64,000 bases of DNA from Ruminococcus flavefaciens ND2009 (GCF_000621785.1 NZ_JHXI01000012.1:83308-147307); one strand, 5' to 3'. Shown: positions 7,144 to 17,094, counted from the first letter of the stretch. Notes: generated by a model from the letters alone, not told the origin. Program-made: numbers and translations.

Positions 7144-8502
7144 TTAGTTCTTCAGGCTCTGCATAGGTGCAGGGATACGTCCGCCGCGGTTGATGAACTT
7201 GGCAGGAGACTTCTCCCTGATAGGCATAACGGGACCGCTTCCCAGCAGACCGCCGAATTCAAGGGTTTCGCCCTCCTTCTTGCCGATGGCAGGGATAAGA
7301 CGTACCGCTGTGGTCTTGGAGTTCACCATGCCGATAGCAGCTTCGTCTGCAATGATAGCGGAAATGGTCTCGGGACTTATCTCTCCCGGAACTACTATCA
7401 TGTCAAGACCAACGGAGCATACTGCTGTCATGGCTTCCAGCTTTTCGAGGCTGAGAACACCTGCAACTGCGGCATCTATCATGCCTGCGTCCTCGGATAC
7501 GGGAATGAATGCGCCCGAAAGTCCGCCAACAGTGGACGAAGCCATTACGCCGCCCTTCTTGACTGCGTCGTTGAGCATTGCAAGGCAGGCTGTGGTGCCG
7601 TGGGTACCGCACATTTCCAGTCCCATTTCCTCAAGGATATGGGCAACACTGTCGCCTACAGCAGGTGTGGGAGCCAGAGACAGGTCTACTATACCGAAGG
7701 GAACGCCAAGGAGCTCGGAAGCTCTTGCGCCTACCAGCTGTCCCATACGGGTTATCTTGAATGCGGTCTTCTTGATGATGTCCGCAATTTCGTTTATTGA
7801 AGCGTCGGGGTACTTTGTAAGAGCTGCGCGTACAACTCCGGGACCCGAAACGCCCACGTGTATCTCACAGTCGGGCTCGCCTACGCCGTGGAAGGCGCCT
7901 GCCATGAAGGGGTTATCCTCAACGGCATTACAGAAGACTACCAGCTTTGCAGGTCCTATGCAGTCGCGGTCTGCGGTCTTTACGGCAGCTTCCTTGACTA
8001 TCTGACCCATGAGCTTGACAGCGTCCATATTGATACCCGACTTTGTAGAGCCTATATTTACAGATGAGCAAATATTCTGTGTAACGTCAAGAGCCTCTGG
8101 GATAGACTTGATAAGAGCCATATCTCCTGCGCTGAAGCCCTTGTGCACCAGTGCCGAATAGCCGCCGATGAAGTTTACGCCGCAGGTATCCGCAGCTCTC
8201 TGGAGAGTCTTTGCGAACTTGACGGGGTCACCGTCGGGGCAGGCTGCTGCCAGCATAGCTATGGGAGTTACGGAGATACGCTTGTTTACGATGGGGATTC
8301 CGTACTCCTTCTCTATCTGCTGACCAACAGGCACAAGATCGCCTGCCTTGGTCACTATCTTGTTGTAGACCTTCTCACAGGCCTTGTCTATATCCGTGTC
8401 GATACAGTCAAGGAGAGATATACCCATAGTGATAGTACGTATATCAAGGCACTCGTCCTGTATCATGCGGATAGTTTCAAGAATATTATATACGTTAAGC
8501 AT
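7144..8502 (-). CDS. UPF0210 / PFL family protein (DUF711)
   Basis: A 452-residue cytoplasmic protein of the DUF711 family, related to the pyruvate formate-lyase fold but without a known reaction. Family-typical stretches include [16 protein letters not shown] at the N-terminus, [37 protein letters not shown] and the C-terminal GSGPVMP. Its start is 18 nt after the stop of the ACT-domain UPF0237 gene. This UPF0237-UPF0210 pairing is conserved across many Firmicutes and archaea, implying a shared but unknown function. Confidence 0.92.
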   Translation of the reverse strand: MLNVYNILETIRMIQDECLDIRTITMGISLLDCIDTDIDKACEKVYNKIVTKAGDLVPVGQQIEKEYGIPIVNKRISVTPIAMLAAACPDGDPVKFAKTLQRAADTCGVNFIGGYSALVHKGFSAGDMALIKSIPEALDVTQNICSSVNIGSTKSGINMDAVKLMGQIVKEAAVKTADRDCIGPAKLVVFCNAVEDNPFMAGAFHGVGEPDCEIHVGVSGPGVVRAALTKYPDASINEIADIIKKTAFKITRMGQLVGARASELLGVPFGIVDLSLAPTPAVGDSVAHILEEMGLEMCGTHGTTACLAMLNDAVKKGGVMASSTVGGLSGAFIPVSEDAGMIDAAVAGVLSLEKLEAMTAVCSVGLDMIVVPGEISPETISAIIADEAAIGMVNSKTTAVRLIPAIGKKEGETLEFGGLLGSGPVMPIREKSPAKFINRGGRIPAPMQSLKN

Positions 8503-8520
8503 TTAGCGGACTTCCTTTCA

Positions 8521-8790
8521 TCAGACACTGTGCATGGAGTTGAAAATATCCTCGTGCATTGTGTGGATAGAGAGCCCCAGCTCTGTACCAAGGGCAGTCA
8601 TCCTGTCAACAAGCTCCGAGAAATCGCCCTTTATAGCTGATATATCCACCAGCATAATCATAGCGAACATATCCTGAAGAACGCTCTGTGTCACCTCTAT
8701 AACATTAACATTGTACTCGGCACAGATACCGCTTACCTTGTGGAGGATACCGACAGTATCCTTACCGATAACAGTTACAACTGCTCTCAT
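8521..8790 (-). CDS. UPF0237 ACT-domain protein
   Basis: An 89-residue protein consisting of one ACT domain (MRAVVTVIGKDTVGILHKVS, then NVIEVTQSVLQDMFAMIMLVD), the fold used to bind amino acids or other small ligands. The ATG at 8790 has GGAGG upstream; an earlier in-frame start lacks one. It probably regulates or partners the UPF0210 protein encoded 18 nt downstream. Related to GcvR-like regulators, but too small to carry a DNA-binding domain. Confidence 0.92.
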   Translation of the reverse strand: MRAVVTVIGKDTVGILHKVSGICAEYNVNVIEVTQSVLQDMFAMIMLVDISAIKGDFSELVDRMTALGTELGLSIHTMHEDIFNSMHSV

Positions 8791-9079
8791 AATCAAAAAC
8801 CTCCGTTTTGTTGTTATATGGGGAGCCCCCATATGATTGATATAATTATATCATACCTGCCCTGCAAAGTCAATATCGCTTTTTCAGTGCTTAGTGCTTA
8901 GCAGGGGTGCCCATCTGGCGTGCGCCGATAACGCAATAACCGAATAAACCTGTGTAGGGGGCGCCGTACCCTGTACTGCTCACTAATAACTTATCACTAT
9001 TCACTTTTTTTAAAAAACAGTGGAAATTTGCTTCGTTATGTGCTATAATAATAAAATACACTAAAAAGGGGCTGAAACT

Positions 9080-9928
9080 ATGGATCTTATCGACTGCCAC
9101 ACACATACTCAGTTCTCCTTTGATTCCGACGCTCCCATAGGGGACTGCATAAAACAGGCGGAGAAGCTGGGGCTTGCTGCCTATGCCATAACCGACCACT
9201 GCGAGTGCAACTGGTGGTACCCCCGTGAGCATTACGGCGATGACGTTCAGTCCGAGGACTTCGGCTTCGGTCAGGACTTTGAGCGCTCCGTGTCTGCGGT
9301 GGACAGGATAAAGAAGGAGTACAGCGGCAAGACACGTATCATCTGCGGTACGGAAATGGGACAGGGACACCATGCTCCCGACATAGCCGCTAAGATAGCG
9401 GCAGACAGGCGCCTTGACTTCATTATAGGCTCCCTGCACCAGATACGCGATGAGTGGGACTTCTATTATATCGACTGCAAGGACTTCTCCCGGGACAGGA
9501 TATACGACCTGCTGGAGCGGTACTTCCGCGAGATATACGAGATGTGTACCACCGTGGAGTTCGATGTGTTGGCGCACCTTACCTACTGTCTGCGCTATAT
9601 GAAGCAGAGGGACGGCATTGAGCCCGATATAAGCAGGTTTGATGAGCTTATCGCCGAGAGCTTCCGCGCACTTATCGAAAAGGGCAGGGGCATTGAGATC
9701 AACACCTCGGGTATACGTCAGGGCTTCGGGGACTGCTTCCCCGACCTTAAATACGCAAGGCTTTTCCGCGACCTGGGGGGAGAGATACTCAGTATAGGTT
9801 CCGACGCTCACAGGGCTGAGGATATAGGCTCCGACATAGAAAAGGGCATTGACATCGCACGAGCGGCAGGCTTCCGCCGCATTGCTTACTTTATTAAAAG
9901 AACACCTTATTTTATTGACATAGACTGA
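9080..9928 (+). CDS. hisJ: PHP-domain histidinol-phosphatase family protein
   Basis: A 282-residue metal-dependent phosphatase of the PHP superfamily, HisJ/HisK type. Seen: DCHTHTQFSFDS at the N-terminus, AITDHCECNW, CGTEMGQ, IIGSLHQI, DVLAHLTY, EINTSG and SIGSDAHRAEDIG, i.e. all the usual histidine and aspartate metal ligands. The expected reaction is hydrolysis of histidinol phosphate in histidine synthesis; related PHP proteins act on other phosphates. AAGGGG lies ahead of the ATG. It heads a tight operon with an Lrp regulator, an aminotransferase and ispE. No other his gene is close. Confidence 0.85.
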   Translation: MDLIDCHTHTQFSFDSDAPIGDCIKQAEKLGLAAYAITDHCECNWWYPREHYGDDVQSEDFGFGQDFERSVSAVDRIKKEYSGKTRIICGTEMGQGHHAPDIAAKIAADRRLDFIIGSLHQIRDEWDFYYIDCKDFSRDRIYDLLERYFREIYEMCTTVEFDVLAHLTYCLRYMKQRDGIEPDISRFDELIAESFRALIEKGRGIEINTSGIRQGFGDCFPDLKYARLFRDLGGEILSIGSDAHRAEDIGSDIEKGIDIARAAGFRRIAYFIKRTPYFIDID

Positions 9929-9952
9929 TATTATATGAAAGGAACTGATACC

Positions 9953-10429
9953 ATGAACGACATCGTAAAAATATTACAGCAGAACGCCCGTATCTCCAAT
10001 GCGGCGCTGGGAGAGATGCTGGGCATATCCGCGGAGGAGGCTGCTGCGGAGATAGAAAAGCTTGAAAAGAGCGGAGTCATCAAGGGCTACAGCGTTATCG
10101 TTGACGATGACCTCTACGACAAGTCCATTGTTTACGCTACCATCGAGCTGAAGGTAACTCCTCAGAGAGACTGCGGCTTCGACGACATTGCCAAGACTAT
10201 CATGATGTATGACGAGGTGGAGAGCGTGAACCTTATGTCCTCGGGCGCTTATGACCTTGCCGTTGAGGTAAAGGGCGACAACCTCAAGGACGTTGCCTTC
10301 TTCGTATCTGAGAGACTTGCCACTATCGACGGCATACTCTCCACATCTACCCACTTCATTCTGAAAAAATACAAGGAAAAAGGCATCTTCATCGACAGTG
10401 AAGAGCCCGATGAAAGGGGACTCGTTTGA
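9953..10429 (+). CDS. Lrp/AsnC family transcriptional regulator
   Basis: A 158-residue regulator. Residues 1-50 form the AsnC helix-turn-helix (ILQQNARISNAALGEMLGIS), followed by a RAM/ligand-binding beta-alpha-beta domain (VYATIELKVTP, then MMYDEVESVNLMSSGAYDLA). The ATG at 9953 fits the AAAGGA site better than the in-frame ATG at 9935. Its stop overlaps the start of the aminotransferase gene. Proteins of this family sense amino acids; its position suggests it controls or follows the adjacent aminotransferase. Confidence 0.92.
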   Translation: MNDIVKILQQNARISNAALGEMLGISAEEAAAEIEKLEKSGVIKGYSVIVDDDLYDKSIVYATIELKVTPQRDCGFDDIAKTIMMYDEVESVNLMSSGAYDLAVEVKGDNLKDVAFFVSERLATIDGILSTSTHFILKKYKEKGIFIDSEEPDERGLV

Positions 10430-11610
10430 TCGTGATCGACTACGATAAGGTTCTTTCGGACAAAATAAAGAATATCAAGCCCTCGGGCATACGAAAGTTC
10501 TTCGATATTGCAGGAACTATGGAGGGAGTCATCTCCCTGGGCGTGGGTGAGCCCGACTTCAATACTCCCTGGGCTATCAGGAAGGCTGCCATAAAGGTGC
10601 TGGAGCGCAAGCACATAATCTATGGCCCCAACAAGGGACTTGTGCCTCTGAGAAACACCATTTCCGCTCACCTTGAGAAAAAGCACGGCGTAAAATACGA
10701 TCCCGACAAGGAAATGATCGTGACCGTGGGCGGCTCAGAGGCTATCGACCTTGCTGTAAGAGGCCTCCTTGACCCCGGCGACGAGGTGCTGGTGGTGGAG
10801 CCCTGCTTCGTATGCTATGCTCCGCTTGTGGAGCTGGCAGGCGGTGTGCCCGTATCGGTGCCCACAAGGATAGAGAACAACTTCAAGCTGACCCTTGAGG
10901 ACTTCAAAGACAAGGTCACAGAGCGCACAAAGCTGCTCATACTGCCATTCCCCAACAATCCCACGGGAGCAGTAATGACTAAGGAGGACCTGGAGCCCAT
11001 TGCCGAGTTCCTCCGCGATACCAATATAATGATACTATCCGACGAGATTTATTCGGAGCTCACCTACGGCAGAAAGCATTTCTCCATCATCGAGCTGGAG
11101 GGCATGAGAGAGCGGACTATCTACGTCAACGGCTTCTCCAAGGCTTATGCCATGACGGGCTGGAGACTGGGCTATGTTGCTGCTCCGGAGCCTGTTATCA
11201 GCCAGATCTCAAAGATACACCAGTACGGTATCATGTGCAGTCCCTTTATCAGCCAGAATGCCGCTGTTGAGGCACTTACCTCCTGCGACGCCGAGGTGGA
11301 CAAGATGGTGGACGAGTATAATATCCGCCGCCGCTATCTGGTGGGCGAGTTCAACCGCCTGGGACTTACCTGCTTCAATCCCGAGGGAGCCTTCTATGTG
11401 TTCCCATGTATCAAGAGCACCGGTCTCACCAGCGAGGAGTTCTGCGAGAGACTGCTCTTTGAGGAGAAGGTGGCAACAGTCCCCGGAAGCGCCTTCGGAG
11501 AGAGCGGAGAGGGCTATATCCGCATATCCTACGCCTATTCCCTCAAGCACCTCATGGAGGCTATAAGCCGTATCGAGAAATTCCTGAAGAAGCTGGAGGC
11601 TGAAAAGTAA
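10426..11610 (+). CDS. PLP-dependent aminotransferase, class I/II
   Basis: A 394-residue fold-type I aminotransferase. Seen: SLGVGEPDFNTPWAI at the N-terminus, YGPNKGLVPLR, the cofactor-binding LPFPNNPTGAVM and LSDEIYSELTYG, and the PLP lysine in NGFSKAYAMTGWRLG (about residue 236). Specificity is not certain: the sequence is of the aromatic/aspartate or PatA-like group. The start is a TTG at 10426 overlapping the lrp stop codon, with AAAGGGGA just before it; a GTG at 10432 is an alternative. The stop overlaps the ispE start. Confidence 0.92.
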   Translation: MIVIDYDKVLSDKIKNIKPSGIRKFFDIAGTMEGVISLGVGEPDFNTPWAIRKAAIKVLERKHIIYGPNKGLVPLRNTISAHLEKKHGVKYDPDKEMIVTVGGSEAIDLAVRGLLDPGDEVLVVEPCFVCYAPLVELAGGVPVSVPTRIENNFKLTLEDFKDKVTERTKLLILPFPNNPTGAVMTKEDLEPIAEFLRDTNIMILSDEIYSELTYGRKHFSIIELEGMRERTIYVNGFSKAYAMTGWRLGYVAAPEPVISQISKIHQYGIMCSPFISQNAAVEALTSCDAEVDKMVDEYNIRRRYLVGEFNRLGLTCFNPEGAFYVFPCIKSTGLTSEEFCERLLFEEKVATVPGSAFGESGEGYIRISYAYSLKHLMEAISRIEKFLKKLEAEK

Positions 11611-12467
11611 TGAGGGTAAAGACTGCTGCAAAGGTAAATCTTGCACTGGACGTTACGGGAAAGCTGCCCAACGGCTATCACACCATCGAAAGTGTTTTTC
11701 AGACCGTGGGGCTCTACGACGAGGTGTCTGTGGAGCTTACCGAGGCAGGAATAGAACTGAGCTGTGACGTCCCCGCGGAGTTCGCTGCTGCGGACCCCAT
11801 ACCCTGCGATGAGCGCAATATCGCTTACAAAGCCGCAAAGCTGTTCTTTGAGGAGAACGGTATGGACTGCGGCTGCCGTATACACATAAAAAAAGGTATC
11901 CCCTCACAGGCAGGCATGGGCGGCGGCAGCACCGATGCGGCTGCTGTGCTTTACTGCCTCGGTGAGCTGACGGGAAAGAGCGTCAGTGCTCCCGAAAAGC
12001 TGGGGGCTGATGTGCCGTTCTTCCTGACGGGCGGGACCGCCTATGTGGAAGGCATCGGCGAGAAGATAACTCCGATCTCCGATTATTCGGGACGTATCCT
12101 GGTTATCGCCAAGGGCGGCGAGGGAGTCTCCACAGCAGAGGCTTATAGGAACATAGACGCCCTCGAAGCACCTCAGCACCCCGACGCAAAGGCTCTGGCG
12201 GAGGCTATAGACGGCGCTCCCGACACAGCCTGGGAACATTTCGGCAATCTCTTTGAGCAGGCGGTCTGCCTTGAGGAAGTGGACAAGCTGAAGTCCGCAA
12301 TGCTCAACAAGGACGCTCTCAGAGCTGTCATGACGGGAAGCGGCTCGGCAGTTTTCGGACTTTTTGAGACCCGTGAGCAGGCTGAGATATGCGCGGAAAA
12401 GCTGAAAAAATGGGGGTATTTCTCCGCAGTCTGCGAGACTGTTTCCGAGAGCTTCGTCATTATCTGA
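11610..12467 (+). CDS. ispE: 4-diphosphocytidyl-2-C-methyl-D-erythritol kinase IspE
   Basis: A 285-residue GHMP kinase of the MEP isoprenoid pathway, phosphorylating CDP-methylerythritol. Seen: PNGYHTIESVFQTV near the N-terminus, the ATP-binding GIPSQAGMGGGSTDAAAVLY (about residues 92-111), LGADVPFFLTGGTAYVEGIGE and the C-terminal MTGSGSAVFGLF. Length is normal. The ATG overlaps the aminotransferase stop (TAATG). A terminator follows. Confidence 0.96.
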   Translation: MRVKTAAKVNLALDVTGKLPNGYHTIESVFQTVGLYDEVSVELTEAGIELSCDVPAEFAAADPIPCDERNIAYKAAKLFFEENGMDCGCRIHIKKGIPSQAGMGGGSTDAAAVLYCLGELTGKSVSAPEKLGADVPFFLTGGTAYVEGIGEKITPISDYSGRILVIAKGGEGVSTAEAYRNIDALEAPQHPDAKALAEAIDGAPDTAWEHFGNLFEQAVCLEEVDKLKSAMLNKDALRAVMTGSGSAVFGLFETREQAEICAEKLKKWGYFSAVCETVSESFVII

Positions 12468-12505
12468 AAGCTCTGCTGCCGAAAGTACAATTATATATGT
12501 TTGCG

Positions 12506-12532
12506 AAGGGACGACTATTTCGTCCCTTTTTT
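12506..12532 (+). terminator. terminator of the PHP-lrp-aminotransferase-ispE operon
   Basis: AAGGGACGA (12506-12514) pairs with TCGTCCCTT (12520-12528), followed by a U-run. Confidence 0.88.
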
Positions 12533-12631
12533 GCACTCTATACAGCAGAACAGCACGGGGACTGCCGCCGGCAGCGGTCTTGAGCTTTTTGTTCATAATT
12601 TTGGCATTTTGATGAAAATTAACAAAATCTA

Positions 12632-12660
12632 TTGACAAGATGATAATATTCAGTTATAAT
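12632..12660 (+). promoter_or_regulatory. promoter of the DUF1508 gene
   Basis: Perfect consensus: TTGACA (12632-12637), 17-nt spacer, TATAAT (12655-12660). Confidence 0.88.
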
Positions 12661-12719
12661 TATGGTGTAAATCGAAGCTATCGATTTTTAATTCTTTGCT
12701 GAAAGGTGTTGAAAACATT

Positions 12720-13106
12720 ATGGGTAAATTTATCATCAAGGCTACAAAAACAGGCTTCACATTCAGCCTGAAGGCAGGCAACGGCGAGGTCATCGCTACA
12801 GGCGGAGAGGTATACAACACTCTCGCAAGTGTAAAGAACGGTATCGCCAGCGTTGCTAAAAATGCTCCCGTGGCTAATCTTGAGGATCAGACCATTGAGG
12901 GATACCAGACAGAGTCAAATCCGAAGTTCGAGATATATAAGGACAAGTCGGGCGCGTTCAGATTCCGCCTTAAAGCAAAAAACGGTGAGATCATTGCCGC
13001 CAGCGAGGGCTACGTGAAGAAGGACAGCTGCAAGAAGGGTATCGCCAGCGTAAGAAAGAACGCTGTTGATGCTCCCGTTATCGAGCCCGAGCCCGAGAAA
13101 AAGTAA
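12720..13106 (+). CDS. YegP-like protein with two DUF1508 domains
   Basis: A 128-residue protein made of two similar halves, each a DUF1508 domain: FIIKATKTGFTFSLKAGNGE...VKNGIASVAKNA in the first half and FEIYKDKSGAFRFRLKAKNGE...CKKGIASVRKNA in the second. The family (YegP) is small, cytoplasmic and of unknown function; twin-domain forms are common. The ATG at 12720 matches the first conserved residues; an in-frame start 24 nt upstream lacks a better site. It is a single-gene transcript with a consensus promoter and a terminator, suggesting high expression. C-terminal tail is Glu/Pro-rich. Confidence 0.88.
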   Translation: MGKFIIKATKTGFTFSLKAGNGEVIATGGEVYNTLASVKNGIASVAKNAPVANLEDQTIEGYQTESNPKFEIYKDKSGAFRFRLKAKNGEIIAASEGYVKKDSCKKGIASVRKNAVDAPVIEPEPEKK

Positions 13107-13127
13107 GCCGGATATATCAGAACTGAG

Positions 13128-13169
13128 AGCCATAGTATTTCCGTATCGCGGAAGTGCTATGGCTTTTTT
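13128..13169 (+). terminator. terminator after the DUF1508 gene
   Basis: AGCCATAG (13128-13135) with CTATGGCT (13157-13164), an inner TTCCG/CGGAA stem, then TTTTT. Confidence 0.88.
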
Positions 13170-13288
13170 ATTGGTATTTTCCCGCAAGCGTTCTGCCCTG
13201 CGTAAAAGCAGGCGGAAAAATCCGTTTGCGGCTGTGCCGCCGACCGACTGTACCAATGTGCTATAGTGAAGAAATGTCCAAAAATCTA

Positions 13289-13317
13289 TTGACAGAACGG
13301 CTGAAATATTATATAAT
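13289..13317 (+). promoter_or_regulatory. promoter of rny
   Basis: Perfect consensus: TTGACA (13289-13294), 17-nt spacer, TATAAT (13312-13317). It lies about 300 nt before the rny start. Confidence 0.85.
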
Positions 13318-13324
13318 AATTATG

Positions 13325-13605
13325 TTGTATTTATTTGCATAATATTACTATGGCAGTATATGCAGCTTTGTTTTACATCATTATCCGCACATGGCGATAT
13401 ATATACAAGCCGCGGTTTTTTAAATATGATAACGGAACAAAAATTTGGACGGGATAACGTCCGTCTATCTTTTGCGGGTCTGCCCACTTGTCAGGGCAAG
13501 ACTCTTGATCTATATATTTATAAATGAATAAAATAATGCGGCATTTACCGCCTTTAAGTAATAATTAAAACATGATACAAACTTTTAATTATATCAGAAA
13601 AGGAG
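13325..13605 (+). promoter_or_regulatory. long rny leader with hairpins
   Basis: About 290 nt of untranslated leader separate the promoter from rny. It holds no gene. Short stems are visible, such as GGACG/CGTCC near 13449-13463 and a GTCTGCCC/GGGCAAGAC stem near 13479-13502, followed by AT-rich sequence and AAAGGAGG. A role in RNase Y self-control is possible but is only inference. Confidence 0.4.
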
Positions 13606-13617
13606 GTAATGCACTGT

Positions 13618-15195
13618 ATGAACCCGGGTCTGGCTATTGTTCTTATCCTCGTTGCACTGGCAGGCGGTGTCTTTCTGGGCTATATGCTTTTCTTCAAGAA
13701 GGGCGTTGCAGCAGGTGTCGAACAGCGTAAGCGCGATGCAGAGGCTATCGTCGGTTCTGCTGAACAGCAGGCTGAACGTATTGTCGAGGACGCCGAAAAG
13801 GATGCCGACAATAAGAAGAAGAGCGCTCTCATAGAGGCTAAGGACGAAATACATAAGCTCCGCACAGAAGCGGACAAGGAGATCAAGGATCGCAGAGCAG
13901 AGCTGTCACGTCAGGAAAGACGTATGCAGCAGAAGGAAGAGAATTTAGACAAGAAAACCGATAACCTCGAGAAAAAGGAGGAAACCCTCAACCAGAAGAT
14001 CAAATCAGCCGATGAAAAGCTGAAGGAGGCTGACTCTATCAAGAAGAGCCAGATGGATATTCTGGAGCGTATTTCCGAGTTTACCAAGGATCAGGCTAAG
14101 GAGTACATAATCTCAAAGCTTGAGGACGACCTCGTCCACGAAAAGGCTGTCAAGGTCGCTGCTTATGAGCAGATGATCAAGGACGAATGTCAGGAGAAGG
14201 CAAGAAGCTATATCTCACTGGCTATCGCCAAGGTGGCTGCGGATCAGGTGTCCGAGGCGGCTGTCTCAGTCGTTCCTCTTCCAAATGACGAGATGAAAGG
14301 CCGTATAATCGGCCGTGAAGGACGTAACATCAGGACTCTTGAGACCCTCACAGGCGTCGATCTCATCATCGACGATACCCCCGAGGCTATCACTATTTCC
14401 TGCTTCGACCAGATCAGACGTGAGGTCGCAAGGATCGCTCTCGAAAAGCTTATCGCTGACGGACGTATCCACCCCACACGTATCGAGGAAATGGTCGAGA
14501 AAGCCCGCCGCGAAGTGGAATACCGCATCAAGCAGGAGGGCGAAAGAGCTGTTATCGAGACCAATGTTCACGGTCTCAACCACGAGCTCATCAAGCTTAT
14601 CGGACGCCTCAAGTTCCGTACAAGCTACAGACAGAACGTCCTTGACCACTCTATCGAGGTCGCAAAGCTCTGCGGAGTTCTCGCTTCCGAGCTGGGCGTT
14701 GACGCTAACATGGCGAGACGTGCGGGACTTCTCCACGATATCGGTAAGGCACTCACCTCCGAGATCGAGGGCTCACACGTTCAGATCGGTGTTGACGTTT
14801 GTAAAAAATACAACGAAAATCCTGTTATTATCCACGCTGTTGAGGCTCACCATAACGATGTCGAGCCCAGAACAGTCATTGCCTGCATAGTTCAGGCAGC
14901 CGACGCTATCTCCGCTGCAAGACCTGCCGCAAGAAGCGAAAACTACGAAAGCTACATCAAGCGCCTCCAGAAGCTTGAGGAGATATGCAACTCCTATGAC
15001 GGCGTTGAGAAGTGCTTTGCTGTACAGGCAGGACGTGAAGTCAGGATCATGGTCGTTCCCGAGGTCATCAACGATGAGAAGATGGTCCTCGTCGCAAGAC
15101 AGATCGCTCAGCAGATCGAGTCTGAGATGGATTATCCGGGACAGATCAAGGTCAACCTTATCCGCGAGAGCAGGGTCACTGACTACGCTAAATAA
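13618..15195 (+). CDS. rny: ribonuclease Y
   Basis: A 525-residue membrane-anchored endoribonuclease that starts mRNA decay in Firmicutes. The N-terminal helix (about residues 5-25, [20 protein letters not shown]) anchors it; a long charged coiled coil (about 35-180), a KH domain ([21 protein letters not shown], quoted by position about 222-242) and an HD domain ([10 protein letters not shown], about 366-375) follow. The ATG at 13618 is chosen because AAAGGAGG at 13600-13606 is too close to the in-frame ATG at 13609. Length and order match the family exactly. Confidence 0.97.
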   Translation: MNPGLAIVLILVALAGGVFLGYMLFFKKGVAAGVEQRKRDAEAIVGSAEQQAERIVEDAEKDADNKKKSALIEAKDEIHKLRTEADKEIKDRRAELSRQERRMQQKEENLDKKTDNLEKKEETLNQKIKSADEKLKEADSIKKSQMDILERISEFTKDQAKEYIISKLEDDLVHEKAVKVAAYEQMIKDECQEKARSYISLAIAKVAADQVSEAAVSVVPLPNDEMKGRIIGREGRNIRTLETLTGVDLIIDDTPEAITISCFDQIRREVARIALEKLIADGRIHPTRIEEMVEKARREVEYRIKQEGERAVIETNVHGLNHELIKLIGRLKFRTSYRQNVLDHSIEVAKLCGVLASELGVDANMARRAGLLHDIGKALTSEIEGSHVQIGVDVCKKYNENPVIIHAVEAHHNDVEPRTVIACIVQAADAISAARPAARSENYESYIKRLQKLEEICNSYDGVEKCFAVQAGREVRIMVVPEVINDEKMVLVARQIAQQIESEMDYPGQIKVNLIRESRVTDYAK

Positions 15196-15233
15196 TTCGA
15201 CCGCTGCGGATCGGATAGTTACCGCGTATGCTT

Positions 15234-15275
15234 CGGCTGTCGGGCTTTATGCTCGACAGCCGTTCCTTTTATTTT
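15234..15275 (+). terminator. terminator of rny
   Basis: CGGCTGTCG (15234-15242) pairs with CGACAGCCG (15254-15262), followed by TTCCTTTTATTTT. Confidence 0.85.
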
Positions 15276-15372
15276 GCTGTGAAGGCAGGAGGGGAGAGAA
15301 ATATATAAAGATAACTTATTCCTCATGTCTTCAGAACAAAATGTTCGTATAAAATACGAAGGGGGTATTTTT

Positions 15373-17094
15373 ATGAAAAGGAAGTCATTGCTCAAATGGC
15401 TTACATCAGCAGCTTTTACAGCACTTATGGCTGCTGCGGTGATACCTGCCTCCGCAGGCGCGGAATGGCGGCAGGTAGACAGAATGGGTGACCTGAACGG
15501 CGACGGCGCCGTCAATGTGGCGGATATAGTCACCCTCACAAGACACCTTCTCGGCAAAGAAAAGCTTTCCTCAACGGGCACCTACAGTATCGGCGGTTCC
15601 TACTACGTTATAGGCAGCGTAGCAGACAAGAACAGCCTCTCTGCGGCAGGTGCACAGAAGGGGCAGAGCCTTATCCAGAAGGCAGACCTCGACAGAGACG
15701 GCGTTATCGATTCCCTGGATCTTTCAAGGCTCAGGAAGAATATCGTTTCATCAAAGCCTCAGGACGAGATCTACCGCTGGTATGAGACCACAACTACCAC
15801 AACGACCACTACCACTACCACAACTACCACAACGACTACCACCACAACCACCACGGCTCCGCCGAAGAAGGACTTCATTCCTGCACCTATCTACGATATG
15901 TACGGCACCCTGCCGTCACAGGGGGACTCGAACCTCATCATATTCTATGTTGATTTCCCCGACTGTAAATTTGATTATCTGCCCTCAACCGACCGTATCG
16001 AGGAGATAGCCTTCGGCGCTGAGAATGCAGAATCGGCAGCTTATCCCTTCGAGAGCTTCTCGGCGTTCTACTCGCGTGCCTCAAAGGGACAGATGAAACT
16101 CAGCGGCAAGGCTTACAGATATACCTGCAAGAATAACATCTCCTCCTATGAGGGAGACGTCTATAAGGCTGACTTCACCACAGAGGTAATTAAGGCTATG
16201 GACGGCGTTGTGGACTATTCACAGTTCGACGCTGATCACGACAAGACCATCGACGCTATCCTGTTCTGCGTGCCTAATTCGTCCGATGAGAACGAGTGGT
16301 GGCCCTGTGCAGGCGGCTTCGGCGGCAATTACTGGATGAAGGCGGACGGTATGTCCATAGGCCATGTCATCACAGGCAACGCCGCTATCAAGGGCGATAA
16401 CGATTACACCGACTTCACCTCTACCTACCTCCATGAAATGGGTCACTGCATGGGACTTCCCGACTATTATCTCTACGACAGGGACGATTTCGAGGGTATG
16501 CACGGCTCCGCAGGCTATGACCTCATGGACGAGGCTTATTCGGATTTCAGCTCAATATCCAAGCTGATGCTGGGCTGGTACAGAGAGGATCAGATACAGG
16601 TCTATGACAGCTCAAAGGGCACACAGACCTTCACTCTCACCAACGGACAGTCCGCCGAGGGCAACTGCCTCATCATTCCGCGTGGGCAGCTGAACAGCGC
16701 TTATAAGTCGGAGTACTTCATACTTGAGTACACCACCCTTGACGCCAACAACAGCCAGGTCAAGCCCCATTTCTGGTGGAGACCTACGGGAAGCGGCGTG
16801 AGACTGCTCCATATCAATGCCACAGAGGCGGACGACGGCTGGCGCAAGTACTTTATGTACGAGAGCGGCAACAACGAAATGACCAACAACGATGAGGGCA
16901 TACGCTTCATCAGACTGGTAAATGACGGTGACAAGGACAATCTCCTCCGCAAGGGCAGCCGCGTTGACGGAAGTACCCCGGGCTTTGCCTGGTATGACCT
17001 GTCCTCGGGAGCTCAGAGCGTTGCCACTGACTTTATCATAACCGTGGGAGACAAGAACGGCGACAGCTACACAGTTACTGTATCACCGAAATAA
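15373..17094 (+). CDS. secreted M6-family metalloprotease with N-terminal dockerin and polythreonine linker
   Basis: A 573-residue secreted protein. Signal peptide at about 1-31 (MKRKSLLKWLTSAAFTALMA...). Right after it comes a dockerin whose two calcium loops (GDLNGDGAVNVADIVTLTRH, about 39-58, and ADLDRDGVIDSLDLSRLR, about 99-116) are pushed apart by some 40 extra residues. Then a linker of 23 consecutive Thr (15787-15855), then a peptidase domain with the zinc motif HEMGHCMGLPD (residues 354-364) like immune-inhibitor-A-type M6 peptidases. Dockerins are normally C-terminal. GAAGGGGG precedes the ATG. It would hang a protease on a scaffoldin outside the cell. Confidence 0.85.
   Translation: MKRKSLLKWLTSAAFTALMAAAVIPASAGAEWRQVDRMGDLNGDGAVNVADIVTLTRHLLGKEKLSSTGTYSIGGSYYVIGSVADKNSLSAAGAQKGQSLIQKADLDRDGVIDSLDLSRLRKNIVSSKPQDEIYRWYETTTTTTTTTTTTTTTTTTTTTTTAPPKKDFIPAPIYDMYGTLPSQGDSNLIIFYVDFPDCKFDYLPSTDRIEEIAFGAENAESAAYPFESFSAFYSRASKGQMKLSGKAYRYTCKNNISSYEGDVYKADFTTEVIKAMDGVVDYSQFDADHDKTIDAILFCVPNSSDENEWWPCAGGFGGNYWMKADGMSIGHVITGNAAIKGDNDYTDFTSTYLHEMGHCMGLPDYYLYDRDDFEGMHGSAGYDLMDEAYSDFSSISKLMLGWYREDQIQVYDSSKGTQTFTLTNGQSAEGNCLIIPRGQLNSAYKSEYFILEYTTLDANNSQVKPHFWWRPTGSGVRLLHINATEADDGWRKYFMYESGNNEMTNNDEGIRFIRLVNDGDKDNLLRKGSRVDGSTPGFAWYDLSSGAQSVATDFIITVGDKNGDSYTVTVSPK

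Noticed and set aside
6523..7800. 425-codon plus-strand open frame across the sugar kinase and UPF0210 genes
   Set aside because: It spans two clear minus-strand genes and the terminator between them, so it is an antisense by-product of codon bias.
8891..9811. Long minus-strand open frame of 306 codons opposite the PHP phosphatase gene
   Set aside because: The plus strand encodes an intact PHP protein with all metal ligands; the opposite frame has no recognisable domain and no good start site.
15787..15855. Poly-Thr run as a misread of a different frame
   Set aside because: The codons are mixed ACC, ACA, ACT, ACG and the frame continues into a good M6 peptidase, so the linker is real.
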